Positions 1 through 11,055 of a DNA stretch of 64,000 nt are shown piece after piece; the first letter of the stretch is position 1, and each line of letters starts with the position of its first letter. A program made the position numbers and the translations under genes. The stretch is from Ovis canadensis. Taxonomy: Eukaryota > Chordata > Mammalia > Artiodactyla > Bovidae. A model generated the notes under the pieces. That model was not told the DNA's origin. It saw only the letters and a list, made by a program, of their open reading frames with translations, and searched no databases. The stretch lies in assembly GCF_042477335.2 (NCBI RefSeq), contig NC_091255.1, positions 43,626,501 to 43,690,500 of the forward strand. Direction: 5' to 3'.

Positions 1-17
1 GGCTCGGCGCAGTGCGG

Positions 18-534
18 TCATACCGCGCAGAGCTCGTAGATCTTCTTGACACAGTACACCAGGGCCGCCAGCGCTATCGTGTTGTGCAGTCTCTTTCTGT
101 GCAAGTCGTCCTTCCGGACCAGCACCACCGGGGTGGACGAGGTGAGTGTGTGCAGGGGCAGGCGGGATAGTCTGTAGGCGTCGTACTCCACCTGGTACTT
201 GCAGCAGGGGTCAAACTGCCAGGAGATGCCGTAGAGGGTGCAGCAGGCCAGGCTCAGCACGCCTGCGGGCAGGGAGATGTAGTGGGAGTAATCCAGGGGC
301 AGCGCCAGCGGGGTGAAGAGGCAGGCGGTGCCCGCCAGCACGGTGGTCTTGTGCAGGCAGTTGCCCACGGTGATCCAGCGGGCCGTCTCGTCGCCGATGC
401 GGGTGGGCTCGATCACGATGTACTTGTACTGGGCTTCCAGGGCCTGCTCCAGCTCATACTCAAACTGGTCTTGGGCGTTCTCCCCGTTGTAGATCTCGTG
501 CACGATGTAACAGTCTGTGGCCGACAGGCTCACC
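18..534 (-). CDS. TMEM11: TMEM11 coding exon 2 (terminal)
   Basis: 517 nt encoding the last base of R21 through V192 and the TGA stop (18-20). It holds both main transmembrane segments and the charged KDDLHRKRLH stretch before the C-terminal hydrophobic segment. The acceptor AG is at 536-535 (plus coordinates). Confidence 0.96.
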
Positions 535-3500
535 CTTAGGAAGGAGAGGTGAGGAGAAAAAGGAGACAGTTAGGCACTGGTGGCTGCTCTGTGGCTGGGA
601 GATACAGAGGCAAGCCTCCCACCACCCCTCACATACCCAAAGGCCACTGGGAGCAGGGCTCAGAGCTTCCCAGTCGGCAACCGCGCACGTTGGGACCAGG
701 GAAGGCGTGTGGAGTGAGGTCACCCCAGAATCTCCATGGTCAGTGTTTCCTTTGAAGCGGGAAACAGTTGTGTGTTCAGGGCAGCAGAGGCCGGACTGTC
801 AGGCAGAGCTCTGGGAGGATGGAGGGGCAATGGGGAGCTCGCTGCTGGTGCCCTTCTGGTCATGCTCCCAGGGGATTTGGTGGGAAAAGCTACCCAAGCA
901 AACAAGTGCACACACTCAGGAAGCAGAGCTTCCTTCTAGGTGGATGAACAGTGGGCCTGATGCTCTCCTGAGGCTGCAGCGGGCATGGTGAGGAGGCACC
1001 ACTGGCCTCCAGGAGTTAGGCAGGGGCTCTTTATCCTGGAATAGTTAACTGTAACTAAGGTGGGCTCGGGGAAGCCCCCCAATTAAGTCACAGGCCCCCA
1101 TTAAACTGTGTGTGTGGGAAGAAGCCGTCCCCTGGGGATGGGACACCCCCAGGCACTGGCTACAGGGTCCAGTTAGCAGGGCAGCCTTTCTAGGCAGTTA
1201 ATGAGCTGAACCACCGAAATCAATGAACCTGGAAGAGATGGTCTTCCTCTGGGGCATTGCTGGAGTCTCCTGATTTGGTTTTTTAACTCAGAAAGGAGAC
1301 AGGCTCCAGGTGGGACTCAGCTCCTTAGCAGACAAGCAAACCTATGAGGCATGACCTCAGTCTCAGAGGAGCCATCCTGGCCTGGGATCTCCTTTGTGCT
1401 CTCAAGTTCATAATTGAGACAGGCAGCAGGCAGCGGGAGAGGAGCTCGGGGAGGGCAGGGCGGGGTCTGTACACCCTGCTGACCCACAGAGGGGGTTCTG
1501 TGGGTGAGGCCTTGCTGTCGGAATCCAAGTGGAGCTTTCTGGCCACTGAGTCCCTCTGGAGCACTGAGAGCAAGACACACAGACAAGGTCGGAATTACAG
1601 AGCATTCTTGCCCAAACCCTGATCTACCTGAGTGCAGTGCTCTGCTTGCCTGGCAGACTGTGGCCACCCCAAGTGCAGTGACAAGACAGGCCCAACAGGA
1701 AAGCATCAGTTGAACAGATTGTTCCATCTCAGGGGCATGTCAGTGGGCAGGCCCCACCCTCACCTGATTGCTCACCCAGCCCTTCCCAGCTCCCTGGCCT
1801 TCACCTCTCTGGCTGAGCTAGCACCCACCCTGGAGGAAGGCTTCCCTGGCTCCTCCCACAGACATGCTGGGCAAGGCCGTCCCCACTGACTGGTGCGTGT
1901 GCCACAGGTCCCTCCAGGCTCCTGGCTCAGCCCAGACAGGACAGAGAGCAACAGTCAGTGGACAGGGGCAGTCAGGACAGCCCGGCTGAGGGGGTGTGGA
2001 CCAGGTGATCACCCGCTGCGGACTCCTGTCCATCACCACGAACCAACCCTCCTAGTGGCCCTCTCACACAGCAGGCTAGGAGCCAGCCCAGCGGGCATGC
2101 CACCCTGGGCTCACCACTACTTCTGCTTCAGAAGCCACCTCTTTACCCTCAGGAGAGGATGGACTGCAACACCTAGAGAAACAGGTCCCCTGCAGGGATG
2201 GGGACAAGTGCAAGGCCCACACAGACTCACAAGAGCCGCTCACTCAGAGGACCCACCTGTGGTCAGCACGCACACCCTCAGCTGGGGTGCCCTCCACCCT
2301 GCCTAGACCCCCAGATCCAGCTAGTCCCCCCCACTGACAGAGACTACTGCTTCAGAAGCCGGGGCCATGGCCACCAAGCCTGGCTACCCCAGTGCCCACT
2401 GGAGGTATCAGCCTGTGTTTCTGGGTCAAAAGTAACCCAGCTAAGGAAAGAACCCACTTAGAGGGTTACCTTGAACCATCTCAGCATCACCAGCCAACTT
2501 GAACCCTGTACACAAAGGCAAATTAAAAACACCACCAATAGCTAACTGGGGTCCTTTGAGCCTTACTAAGGGACTGTATTTTTTCATTTTGTTGAAGGCG
2601 AGAAATGAACAGTAAGAGAACACAGTAAAACGAGTCCATATTAAAAAACAAAACTGAGAGCAGGCTGATAATGGAAAAGCCTTCAAAGAAAGTGAAAAAG
2701 TCAAGAAGAGGACAGCGTTTGTAGCCTGCCATCTTCTGTGCTTGTCTGTGAAAGAGTCACGTTTGCTTCTACATGCACAGAACGCTGCTGAGCAGATTTA
2801 AGACCTGAGAGTTATGACTGTCCCTGGGGAGGGAGCAGAGTGGGTCCAGTAAGAAAAGGAGCCGATTTTACTACCTGACTCGGAACCCTCTGAATCCAGC
2901 AGGTTTTGTGGAACTAGTGGGACTGGCCAGTGCACAGCACAGCCTGCCAGACTCCTGCTGCTGTGGGGTCAGGGGCTGATCATCCTGCTTCCAGCTAGTC
3001 GGTCTCCCCTCTCATCATGGGAATCAGCCCCAGCAGCACCCAGGAAAGTCATCAACGGCACCCTGGGGACCCCACGAAGAACCCATAGGACAGACCCCAC
3101 GCCCTCACAAAGCCAGTTTCAAAGGAACCTGGGATTACAGGGACCTCAGGCATGGAACCCTCAAAGTCTGGAGACTCCTCCCAAAGTCAGGGTTGCACAA
3201 GAATGTTCACAGCAGAGAGCAGAAGGCCCCTTACAAGAGCAGAGAAAGAGACACACACACGACCAGAAGCACAGAGAGCCAAGCAAGTGACACACACACA
3301 CACACACACACACACAGTGTCATGGAGATGATGGAGAGTTTAGGAGTGAGGTGGTTGCTGTCTGCAGGGAGGGATGTGTGGCCACGGAAATGCTAGCACT
3401 TGGTTTATTGATCTTTTCTAAATTATGGTAAAATACATTAACAGGAAGTTTACTCTCTTAACCAGTTTAAGTATATAGTTCAGTAAGGTTAAACACACTC

Positions 3501-6500
3501 ACACTGTTGGGCAACCAATCTCCAGAACTTTTTTGTCCTGCAAAACTAAAACTCTGTCCCCATTAAACCACAACTCCCACGCTGCCTTCTGCGGTCTCTC
3601 CATGAATCTGACTGCTCCAGGGCTTCGTATAGGTGGAACCACGTGATACTTCTTTTAGCAGCTGGCTTATTCCACTTGGCATAATATCCTTACGGCTCAT
3701 CCACATCGCAGCGTGTCAGGATTTCCTTCCTTTTTCCTTGTATGTAGAGACCACATTCTGTTACCGATCCATGGTTGATGGGTAGGTTTCACCTTCTAGC
3801 TGCCGTGAACATAGGTGTAAAAATATGTCTGAGTCCCTGCTTTAATTATTTTGGACATATACTTAGAAATGGAACTGCTGGACCATATGGCAGCTCTGTT
3901 TAAATCTTCCGAGAAACTTCCACACTGCCGTAGTGGCCACGCCAATTCACACTCCCACCAACAGGGCACAAGAGTTCCCTCTTCTCTGCATCCCTGCAGA
4001 CACTTTTGTTTTCTGTTTTTTCAACAGTAGCCCTACAGTGGTGTGAGGTGGCATCTCACGGTAGTTCTGATTTGTGCTTCCTACATGACCACTTTTATTG
4101 AAATAGGTTCACCCACTTACACCGCACAAGTCAGTGGTTCAACACTGTCACCAAGTTAACACACAATCAGTTTTAGAGCGTCTTCTTCATTTCAAAGAGT
4201 AACCCCGCTGCTCCCCATCCCCCACGACCCCCGTTCCTGGCAATCACCAACCATTCCTGGCAATCACCAGCTGACTTCCCGACTCCACACCTGCCTCTTC
4301 TGGGTGTTTGGCAGGAAGGCATCGCAGAGCACATGTGCTGGGGCTGCTTTCTTCGTTCAGCCTCATGCCTCCAGGGCCCCACATGTGGTAGCAAGTTTGC
4401 AACTTTTCACATGTTAAGAGAGGACTTCTGATGGATTTAACATACAATTTTTATAACTCCAAGACAAGATACCTGCTGGAAAGCATTAAAGATGCTATGT
4501 ATGAGAAAGGCCAATTTGGATGGTGGCCCAACAGGTAACTTTTGAAATTTTACTTTTCTTCATAGTTTTCTGTACTTTTCAAAAACAAAAAATAAATACC
4601 CGTTTATTTTATAATGAGAAAGTTTTATAAAGTTTTTCTTAAACCAGTAGCTTTGTATCCCTTGAGGTAGAGGAAACCAGATAGGCCGAGGCCTCCAGCT
4701 GAGGGGAAGGAACCCCTCCTGCTCCAGCAATTTCCTGGGCCCCACGAAGAGGCCTGCACTCCCAGGGTCAAGGTGGTCTCACAGCCTTGTGGTCTGTGTC
4801 CCTGTCCCACTAAAGTGGGCACTGGCCCTGCAGCCCACCATCTTTTCTGGTCATGCTGGAGCCAGGTGAACCGAACCAGGACGAGGACCTACATTAGGGA
4901 CCTTTTTTGGAGTGGCCCTGGGCTCCTGTACTCAGCTCAAACACAGAAGGAGGTGACGCAAAGCTCCTTGAGGGCTGTGACTATCTTCATCACAGTCACC
5001 CTCTGCCCCTGCCCCAGGCCCGAAAGTGCCAGGTTCCCAACAGACTTAGAGAAAGTACTTTGGAAGGGAGTGACAAGAGGGCTTCCTGGGTGGTCCAGTG
5101 ATTAGGAATCTACCTTGTAATGCAAGGTCCTGGTCTGGGAGGATCCCACATGCGTGGGGCAACTAAGCTGGTGCACCAACTACTGAGCCTGTGCTGGAAC
5201 CTGTGCCCTCCAGCAAGAGATGCCACCACAATGAGAAGACCACAAGAAGCAACTAGAGAAAGCCAGCGTGCAGCAATGAAGACCCAGCACAGCAAAAAAG
5301 AGTGACGAGAGAAAATTACAGTAATTAGAGCACCTGTGGCTGAAAAACTGTTAAATTATTGTAAAAATTAAACGAATATATTGTTAAAAACTATTAACGA
5401 AGTTGCTTCCCACCCAGGAAGTATGGGGTCATGTGACCACACCAGGTGGTGGCCTTTACCAATCCTCCCCTCCTCCACCTCCCTGGGGTCTAGGAAAACC
5501 CACTTTTGGTAAACACCAAATTACTTCCTCAGGAGCCAAGGAAATTGGTAAAATCCTATGCTGTGGACTCTAAGGCCAGTTAGGGACTTCCCAGGTGGTC
5601 CAGTGGTTAAGTATCCACCTCCCAATACAGGGTACACAAGTTCAAGTCCTGGTTCGGGAAGATCCCACATATGCATTATTGATGGGAATGTAAATTGGAG
5701 CAGCCACTGTGGCAAATGTGTGGAAGTTCCTCAAAAAAATAGAGCTACCATATTATCCAGCAATCCTGTTTCTAGGTATAGATCCAAAATAATTAAAAGC
5801 AGGACTCACACTCAAACACATTTTTGCACCCATGTTCACAGCAGAATCAATCACAACAGTTAGAAGGGGCAAGGAAACCGATGAGCTGCAGCGACTGAGC
5901 CATGTGCTTCCACTCGAGAAAGGCAAGCCCACGTGACTCAAGGGAAGAGTTGGTGCTCCACAAGCAAGACCTGATGCAATAAAACAAAAAAAAAGGGCGG
6001 GGGGATACTTCTCTAGTAGTCCAGTGGTTAAGACTCTGCCTTCCAATGCAGGCAATCTGGGTTTGATCCCTGGTTGGGGAACTAAGATTCCCACATGCCT
6101 CATGGCCAAGAAAACTAAACAAAACATAAAACAGAAGCAATTTTGTAATAAATTCAATAAAGACTTTAAAAGGGTCCAGACCAACAGCTTCTACTGGAAG
6201 CCTAGGGATTCTCTTAAAAAAAAAAAAAAAATTAACACAACATTGTAAATCAACTCTACTTCAATAAAACAGACGTTAAAAACATGCAAGCGGCTCTCAT
6301 TCTTTATTTCCATCCCTCTCTTATCCTGGTCTAGACCACCGCTGACTTTTCTGTTCTCTATCTTCACCATCCAGTATATGAGCCACAAGCCATGGTTGGC
6401 TACTGGGCATTTGCAATGTGAGTACTGTGGCTGAGGAGCTGAAGTTTTCACTTTAATTTAGATTTAACTGCTGCAAATGACAAGTGGGCACTGAATTAAC

Positions 6501-8968
6501 ACAGCTCTAGACTCAAGAACCAGGTAAAGTGAGAACCCACACAGTGTCCCTTCTAAACTGGACAGCCACTAACACAGAGATGACAGCAGCAACTCCTGCC
6601 AACCGTCGGGCACCAGGCAGGGCCTTCAAGCACAAGGCAGGCTTTGGAGTTTGCGGCCACGGGCAAATCTGGAAAGCCTGCCCAAAGCATTGCTCTGCTC
6701 CAGCCAATACCCCACACCAGACCATGTTTCCTAGAGTGTCAGCATAAACCAGATTCCAACCAAGGGTGTGAGACAACTTGGGAAAGTGGTCTTACAGTGT
6801 GGAGCTGAAATCTGAGTCAGCACAAATGTGACATGGAACAAAGTCATTTAAGAGCACCATAAACAGCCTACTGTAGTCAGGGAGCCTCTAGTCGGCCTGG
6901 GCTTCAGTCTATGCTGTGGGCAGTTAATCCGCCTGCCCCACCCCAAAGTACTCCCACCCACTGAGCAGGAATGGAGGTGTGCCTGGGCGGGTTAGGTTCC
7001 CCCGCCCCCGGCCTCAGTGTGCAGCTCAGGGAAACCAGGCCCAGGCAGAGGGCCTTGCTCTTGCTCCTCCAGCAGAGCAAACAGAGGGGTCCCACAGCCA
7101 CACCACGTTATCTAGGAGGAGGGCAGATGGTGCCACCCAAACCACAAAACTAGACGCCCCATTCCTGGCTGACACACAATATGTGCATGTACAAGCAGAG
7201 CCTGCTGTTCAGGCCAAAGGGTGTAGTGGGAACACTTAAGGAGACCCGGCATGTGACTGCAATGAGTCAAGCTGTCAGGTAGGAATGATGAGCACCTGCC
7301 CTGACCAAAGAGAGCCAATGAGAGCTTTCCAAGGGGGCTTTAATGTGAAGTTTTTCCATTTACAAGCACTGGTAACTTAAATTCTCTTAAACACTGAGGG
7401 TTACAGTCAAGGACTAGATTCAGCCTTTGGGATCTGCATTTGCAAACTCAATTTTGAATTAACACTTGTCTGAAACCAAAGAGAAAAAAAAACCCATATC
7501 TAATTTCTTAGATCAGTAAAGGCTTCTGTTTTGCTGGCACGGCGCTGTATGAAGTCTGGGTCTCCCCATTTGGCTCTTGCTGTTGTTTCTATCCAGTAAG
7601 GCGATCACCTCCTTAACTTTTTATGGTACGATCTAAGAAACGCTGGGTGGGAGTTGGAAAAACAAAAGTACCTGCTAGCCATTTACTGCTGCTTCTTCAC
7701 GGAAGAGGAAGTGCAAAAGAGACAAGGTTGGGTAACTCTGGGCTCAAGAATAAAATGCAAGCTAGAGGGTTCTATCAACACAACTAACCTCAGCTGGTAA
7801 AGAATCTGCCTGCAATGCAGGAGACCCGGGTTCGATCCCTGGATCGGGAAGACCCCCCTGGCAAAAGAAATGGCAACCTACTCAAGTATTCTTGTCTGGA
7901 AAAATCCAATGGACAAAGGAGCCTGGCAGGCTACAGTCCATGGCGTCCCAAGCGTGGGACACGACTAGGCGAACTAAACCACCACCAAACAGAAGGCGAC
8001 CGCAAAGAGTAGGTGGTGCAAACAATCAAAGAAAAAGAATAACGCAGAGTAGTTGGGAGAAAAGGTGGGGGCGAGGCGGGGAGGGGGGGAATATAACTTT
8101 TCTGTTTAACAATCCTCATTGGATTGAAAAAAGAAAACAAAACACCACGGAGATCCTGCTGATTTCTGCCGCACCAGCCCACTAGTAACAGAAGGGTTAG
8201 GACAGTACAAAGCGTGTGACTCCACTAGTACATCTGCTTTCCCAAACTTCTGGTGTCTGAACAGCTTCTACTAAGCTGAAACTGTTTTCCAGAAGCAAAA
8301 ACTGTAAATTCAACACGAAACACGACAACTACTCCAATCTCATCTAGAAATGAGTCCTTCACATCCAGATCCACCTTTGGAAGAACCAAGCCCCCGGTTC
8401 CCTACTCACGCACATTCGTTAGGGAAGGTCACTGCAAAGGACTTCACAGCAGGGGCGCTCACGGAGACGCCTCCAAAGTCCCAAGGATCACCCCCGGGCG
8501 AAAGCGGTCAGCTCCCCGCCCGGAGCAACAGCGCGGAAAGCTGAGGCCCCTCGGTAACCGTGCGGTCCGTCCCGTCCGTCCCGCACCGGCTCCCTGAGAA
8601 AGCGTCCCCTTCTCCGTCCCGAGAACCACTCCTCGCTGCGGCTTAGAAAAGACTACGCGCGCGGCCAGGCGGGCGGGGGCTCCGGCGCCGCTCGGCTCGC
8701 TGCATACAGGCGGGTTCCGCCGCGGCCCGGCAGTGCCCAGCCAGCCATCACCCCTCCCCGAGCCGCCCGCTGAGACCGCGTCGACCGGAACTGAGACCCC
8801 GCGCGCCCAGGGGCGGACCGGGGAGAACCCCGGGGCGGAAGCGGGGACGGCGCTGCAGTCCAAAGAGCCCTGCCGGTTTCCCGCCCTAAACAGCCCCGCG
8901 CCTCACCTCTCTCGAGCGCCGCCACCGCCGCTGCCCGGGCCGAGACGCCTCCTTCCCCACGCGGCCAT
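18..8968 (-). CDS. TMEM11: TMEM11, mitochondrial membrane morphogenesis protein (2 coding exons)
   Basis: Joining 8968-8907 to 534-18 gives a complete 192-aa protein that I recognise as TMEM11, the same length as the human protein. The N-terminus reads MAAWGRRRLGPG and a Gly/Ser run; the second exon continues VSLSATDCYIVHEIYNGEN. Two hydrophobic segments lie at about residues 83-101 and 108-125, and a third, weaker one near 172-187. The family (Drosophila PMI orthologues) sits in mitochondrial membranes and controls cristae and mitochondrial shape, and has been linked to BNIP3/BNIP3L-dependent mitophagy (family knowledge). The splice is clean: donor GAGAG|GTGAGG, acceptor CCTAAG|GGTGAG, rejoining an AG|G arginine codon (R21). 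Residue 190 is Cys (ELCAV), where I recall Tyr in human. The intron is 8.4 kb and the 3' UTR runs off the left edge. Identification is near certain. Confidence 0.97.
3290..3316. repeat. (CA)n microsatellite
   Basis: About 13 uninterrupted CA units, with a shorter CA tract at 3251-3260 nearby. A potentially polymorphic marker inside the TMEM11 intron. Confidence 0.95.
3400..4280 (-). mobile_element. Old L1 3'-end/3'-UTR fragment (antisense)
   Basis: The text resembles the reverse complement of mammalian L1M 3' sequence: gtaaaatacattaac, the aatctccagaact block, tggcttattccacttggcat, and the 'accaacagggcacaagagtt' block. It is diverged, with no open frame. A second L1 3'-UTR-like stretch (cttttattgaaatagg) continues from about 4,090. 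Edges are approximate. Confidence 0.75.
4392..4538 (+). other. Short unassigned open frame in TMEM11 intron
   Basis: A stop-free frame of 48 codons, with an ATG at 4431 giving 35 residues beginning MDLTYNFYNSKTRYLLES and ending QFGWWPNR before TAA (4536-4538). The composition (aromatic, Lys/Glu balanced, few Pro/Arg/Ser) looks more protein-like than neighbouring chance frames, and CAG|GTAACT at its end could act as a splice donor. I do not recognise the sequence. It could be an exon relic, a piece of an old transposon ORF, or chance. Confidence 0.2.
5074..5302 (+). mobile_element. CHR-1-type tRNA-derived SINE
   Basis: Starts gggcttcctgggtggtccag, continues through a decayed B box and the long CHR-1 body (gcaactaagctggtgcacc; gagaaagccagcgtgcagc) and ends aagacccagcacagcaaaaaag. 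This family is specific to cetaceans, hippos and ruminants. Confidence 0.85.
5580..5672 (+). mobile_element. CHR SINE 5' fragment
   Basis: agggacttcccaggtggtcc head with a degenerate tRNA-like B box (ttcaagtcc) and gatcccacat end. Truncated, and followed directly by L1 sequence. Confidence 0.8.
5673..5880 (+). mobile_element. Old L1 ORF2 3'-end fragment
   Basis: Resembles the 3' end of L1 ORF2 in sense orientation: tgatgggaatgtaaattgg, gtggaagttcctcaaaaa, taccatattatccagcaat and cacccatgttcacagcag. Stops interrupt it; no coding potential. Confidence 0.75.
6003..6236 (+). mobile_element. CHR-2-type SINE
   Basis: Contains tagtccagtggttaagactc, a B box ggtttgatccc, the tail acataaaacagaagcaa and aattcaataaagacttta, then a poly-A run. 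The tail AATAAA belongs to the SINE and is not evidence of a gene end. Confidence 0.88.
6230..6285 (+). mobile_element. Ruminant L1 3'-tail fragment
   Basis: ttaacacaacattgtaaatc followed by aactctacttcaataaaac matches the 3' tail typical of ruminant L1 copies; a fuller relative lies at 28,525-29,010. Confidence 0.6.
7788..7980 (+). mobile_element. Bov-tA-type SINE
   Basis: A tRNA-Glu-related head (ggtaaagaatctgcctgcaa), intact B box ggttcgatcc at 7829-7838, then the Bov-A body (aatggcaacctactc; gcctggcaggctacagtcc; gggacacgactaggcg). Bov-tA is restricted to ruminants, which supports the organism call. Confidence 0.9.
8907..8968 (-). CDS. TMEM11: TMEM11 coding exon 1
   Basis: 62 nt encoding residues 1-20 plus two bases of R21. 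The ATG (8968-8966) sits in CCAAGATGGCCGC, which is both a good initiation context and a YY1-like element. The donor GTGAGG follows at 8906-8901. Confidence 0.95.
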
Positions 8969-9032
8969 CTTGGAGACTCTCCGCTCGCGAACGCCTCGCG
9001 CCGGGCGGCCTCGCGACACCGCGCGGGCGGGA

Positions 9033-9044
9033 GGGAGATGTAGT
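9033..9044 (-). promoter_or_regulatory. ZNF143/STAF-like motif
   Basis: On the minus strand this reads ACTACATCTCCC, the conserved half of the ZNF143 element ACTACANNTCCC. It lies 65 bp upstream of the TMEM11 ATG. Confidence 0.55.
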
Positions 9045-9093
9045 CCAGCTGCCTTCCCGGACGGCGCGCGAGGCGGGAGCCCGGCCCGGCGAG

Positions 9094-9113
9094 ACTACAA
9101 AGTCCACAATGCA
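9094..9113 (+). promoter_or_regulatory. ZNF143/STAF-like motif
   Basis: ACTACAAAGTCCACAATGCA resembles the full ZNF143 element (ACTACANNTCCCANNATGC), with a substituted centre. It is oriented opposite to the 9033-9044 copy. Confidence 0.5.
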
Positions 9114-9560
9114 CAGCGCCCCGGAAAGCCCGCCCCGTGGCCGCCTGGGAACGCGGGCTCAGATAGGCGGTGCTGAGGGTCCACTTCCGGACTAGACTTC
9201 CCCCGGCCGCCTGTGCTTCGAGAGCTTCGACCGCTGAGGTCACAGAAGGGCCACTGCCACTCATCCCCCCAATACTCGGGAGGCAAAAGAGACGTGGTCC
9301 CCGCCGCCGCGGAGTCCCTGCTGCCGGACTGTTGGCCGAGTGGGTTTGGAAGCGGAGACGGGGGAAAACGTAAAAGTGCGATGTCCGCAGAGAGAGACGG
9401 CCGCGCGCATGTCCCGCGCGCATGTCCCACCTGCGTCCGGCCGCGGTAGCGAGGACACAGCCCCACTCTCGGGTGTCTTCGAAGGCGGTTGCTGGCTCCT
9501 CACCCCGCCAGCGGGAGCCCTACCTGGACGCTGCCGAGTCGGGAGTGCAGACGGAGCCCA

Positions 9561-10370
9561 GTGACTCCTGCCGGCTGTCCCTTCCTAGTGGGGGCTGATC
9601 TGGGGGCCCCTCGCAGCTCTGGAACGTATAGTCCCTCTCCTGCTTCCGACCGATAGTCTTGCTAGACATATTAATTCGACCTATGAACATTCGAGCAACT
9701 CTTCTGTCGAAATTTACTCCGAGGTCAGAGACGGGAGAATCACGGGCCTGCTCTCAGCCTTTGGGGCTGGCGGAACCTGCTGAGCCAGGGCCGGTGGGCT
9801 CTTTGGTGTAGGTGCGGCTCCTGTCTTTGAGGATTCCCTAGGATTTCCTTCCGGTTCACAATCTACAATAGTCTTAAATGTCAAATCCTCTTAGAAGCTC
9901 TCAGTACCTACAAGATGCAACTCAGGCTCCTTAGGGCAACCCGGAAGCCCCTCCGAAACAGAGATCGCGCCCCACTCCAGCTTCAGCTACCTCTCTTTCC
10001 TGCCTAAAGCTGGCCAGGTTAGCAGATTGAGAGAGTGCGAGTTGAACCACAGACGGTCCATGCTGTGCCTAAAATGCCTTTCCCCACCAACCGCCCCTCA
10101 GCAGTACCTGCTCTTCAGTTGGGGTCACAGTTCCACCTCCAGATGCCCGCACTACTAGAGACAGATGAACGATGACCACATTGTCTTGTGGTTAGTCTGC
10201 TTTCTCTAGTTTGCTGATTCAGAGGGTTTCCTAGGGTTCTAGAACAGCTGGGTTTGAAGTGTGGCTCTCCATCTGGGACTGCTTATTTAACTGCTGTTTC
10301 TTTGCCTCCTGGTTTCCTTGGAGTGATACTAGCTAGCACCTCGCCTAAGAAGACCAATATGAGTATTACA
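9561..10370. other. Intergenic, nothing recognised
   Basis: Sequence between the TMEM11 island and a MIR. No coding frame of note and no repeat I can name. Confidence 0.6.
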
Positions 10371-10374
10371 TAAG

Positions 10375-10600
10375 GTGACACCTGAGGAACTCGGCACACA
10401 AGTAACAATCAACTGACTTAAGTCAGGACAAGCCCTGTTCTAAAAAATTGAGTGACTTTTATCTTCACAACAGCCCGATGAAAGTGATACTGTTATTATT
10501 AACATCATTTTGCAAATGAGAAGAACCTACCTGATTCACTCTCTGACCTCATGTGCCAGGATTTGAGCCCAAGCTGTCTGGTTGCTGAGATTTTGCTCCT
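10375..10600 (+). mobile_element. MIR SINE
   Basis: MIR-like core and 3' part: cttcacaacagcccgatgaa, a run of tattatt, cattttgcaaatgagaa and gatttgagcccaagctgtct. Ancient and diverged. Confidence 0.65.
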
Positions 10601-11040
10601 TATGGTACCACTCAGGAAGAGTCAGGCTGGGGTCTAGTGCACAGAGGAAAGTGCTCAGAAGCTGTGGACCTGGGATCCTCTCCCTGCACTTGCACATAAC
10701 TTCTAACAGGCTGTTTGCCTCAGCCTGCTAACTTGAGCAGAGACCCCTCAGAATGTCACCTCTTGATCACTGCTGATGCACAGATACCCGGAAGCATCAC
10801 AGTCAGGTTTCCCTCCGCATATAGTAACAGCTCCCACTGAGGGCACAATCTGAATGGCTGGAGTTGGAATTCCTGTAGGCCCCCAGGTACCACTGACTGC
10901 TGGCAAAGAGGTAGCCTACAAGGGCAGATGGGTTCTAGCTGGTCTGGCACTCAGAAATCATGTGCCACTTCCCTTACCACCCTTTTCTTCATTCCTTTTT
11001 TTTTTTTTTATTCTTCATTTTTTAAAGGATGTATTTCTTT

Positions 11041-11055
11041 ATATATATATATAAA
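11041..11055. repeat. (TA)n tract beside poly-T
   Basis: An AT dinucleotide run next to a T-rich run at 10,990-11,003, immediately before the BovB element. Confidence 0.7.

Larger units (their letters stand above)
535..8906 (-). other. TMEM11: TMEM11 intron 1
   Basis: 8.4 kb intron. The stretches 541-3,280, 4,540-5,070 and 6,290-7,780 hold no gene or repeat that I can name with confidence. The rest is L1 3'-UTR-type sequence, CHR and Bov-tA SINEs and a CA microsatellite, listed separately. Confidence 0.9.
8640..9560. promoter_or_regulatory. TMEM11: TMEM11 CpG-island promoter
   Basis: Dense CpG over about 0.9 kb covering TMEM11 coding exon 1 and its upstream side. No TATA box is apparent. 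Elements visible: a YY1-like CCAAGATGGCCGC at the start codon, two ZNF143-like ACTACA elements (9033-9044 minus, 9094-9113 plus) and ETS-like cacttccgg near 9,182. The island extends about 600 bp beyond the start codon, so divergent (plus-strand) non-coding transcription is possible, but no conserved ORF was found there. Confidence 0.8.

Noticed and set aside
6158-6163. AATAAA in CHR-2 tails (also near 40,065) as gene poly(A) signals
   Set aside because: The hexamer belongs to the SINE tail 'attcaataaagac' and recurs in each copy.
7829-7838. tRNA gene, from the intact B box
   Set aside because: The B box lies within a Bov-tA SINE that lacks a foldable tRNA and carries the SINE body and tail. 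The same applies to B boxes in the CHR copies.
8653-9423. 256-codon minus-strand frame over the TMEM11 island
   Set aside because: It passes through TMEM11 exon 1 in the correct frame but extends into 5' UTR and intron with CpG-driven Arg/Pro/Ala composition. The real start and donor are clear inside it.
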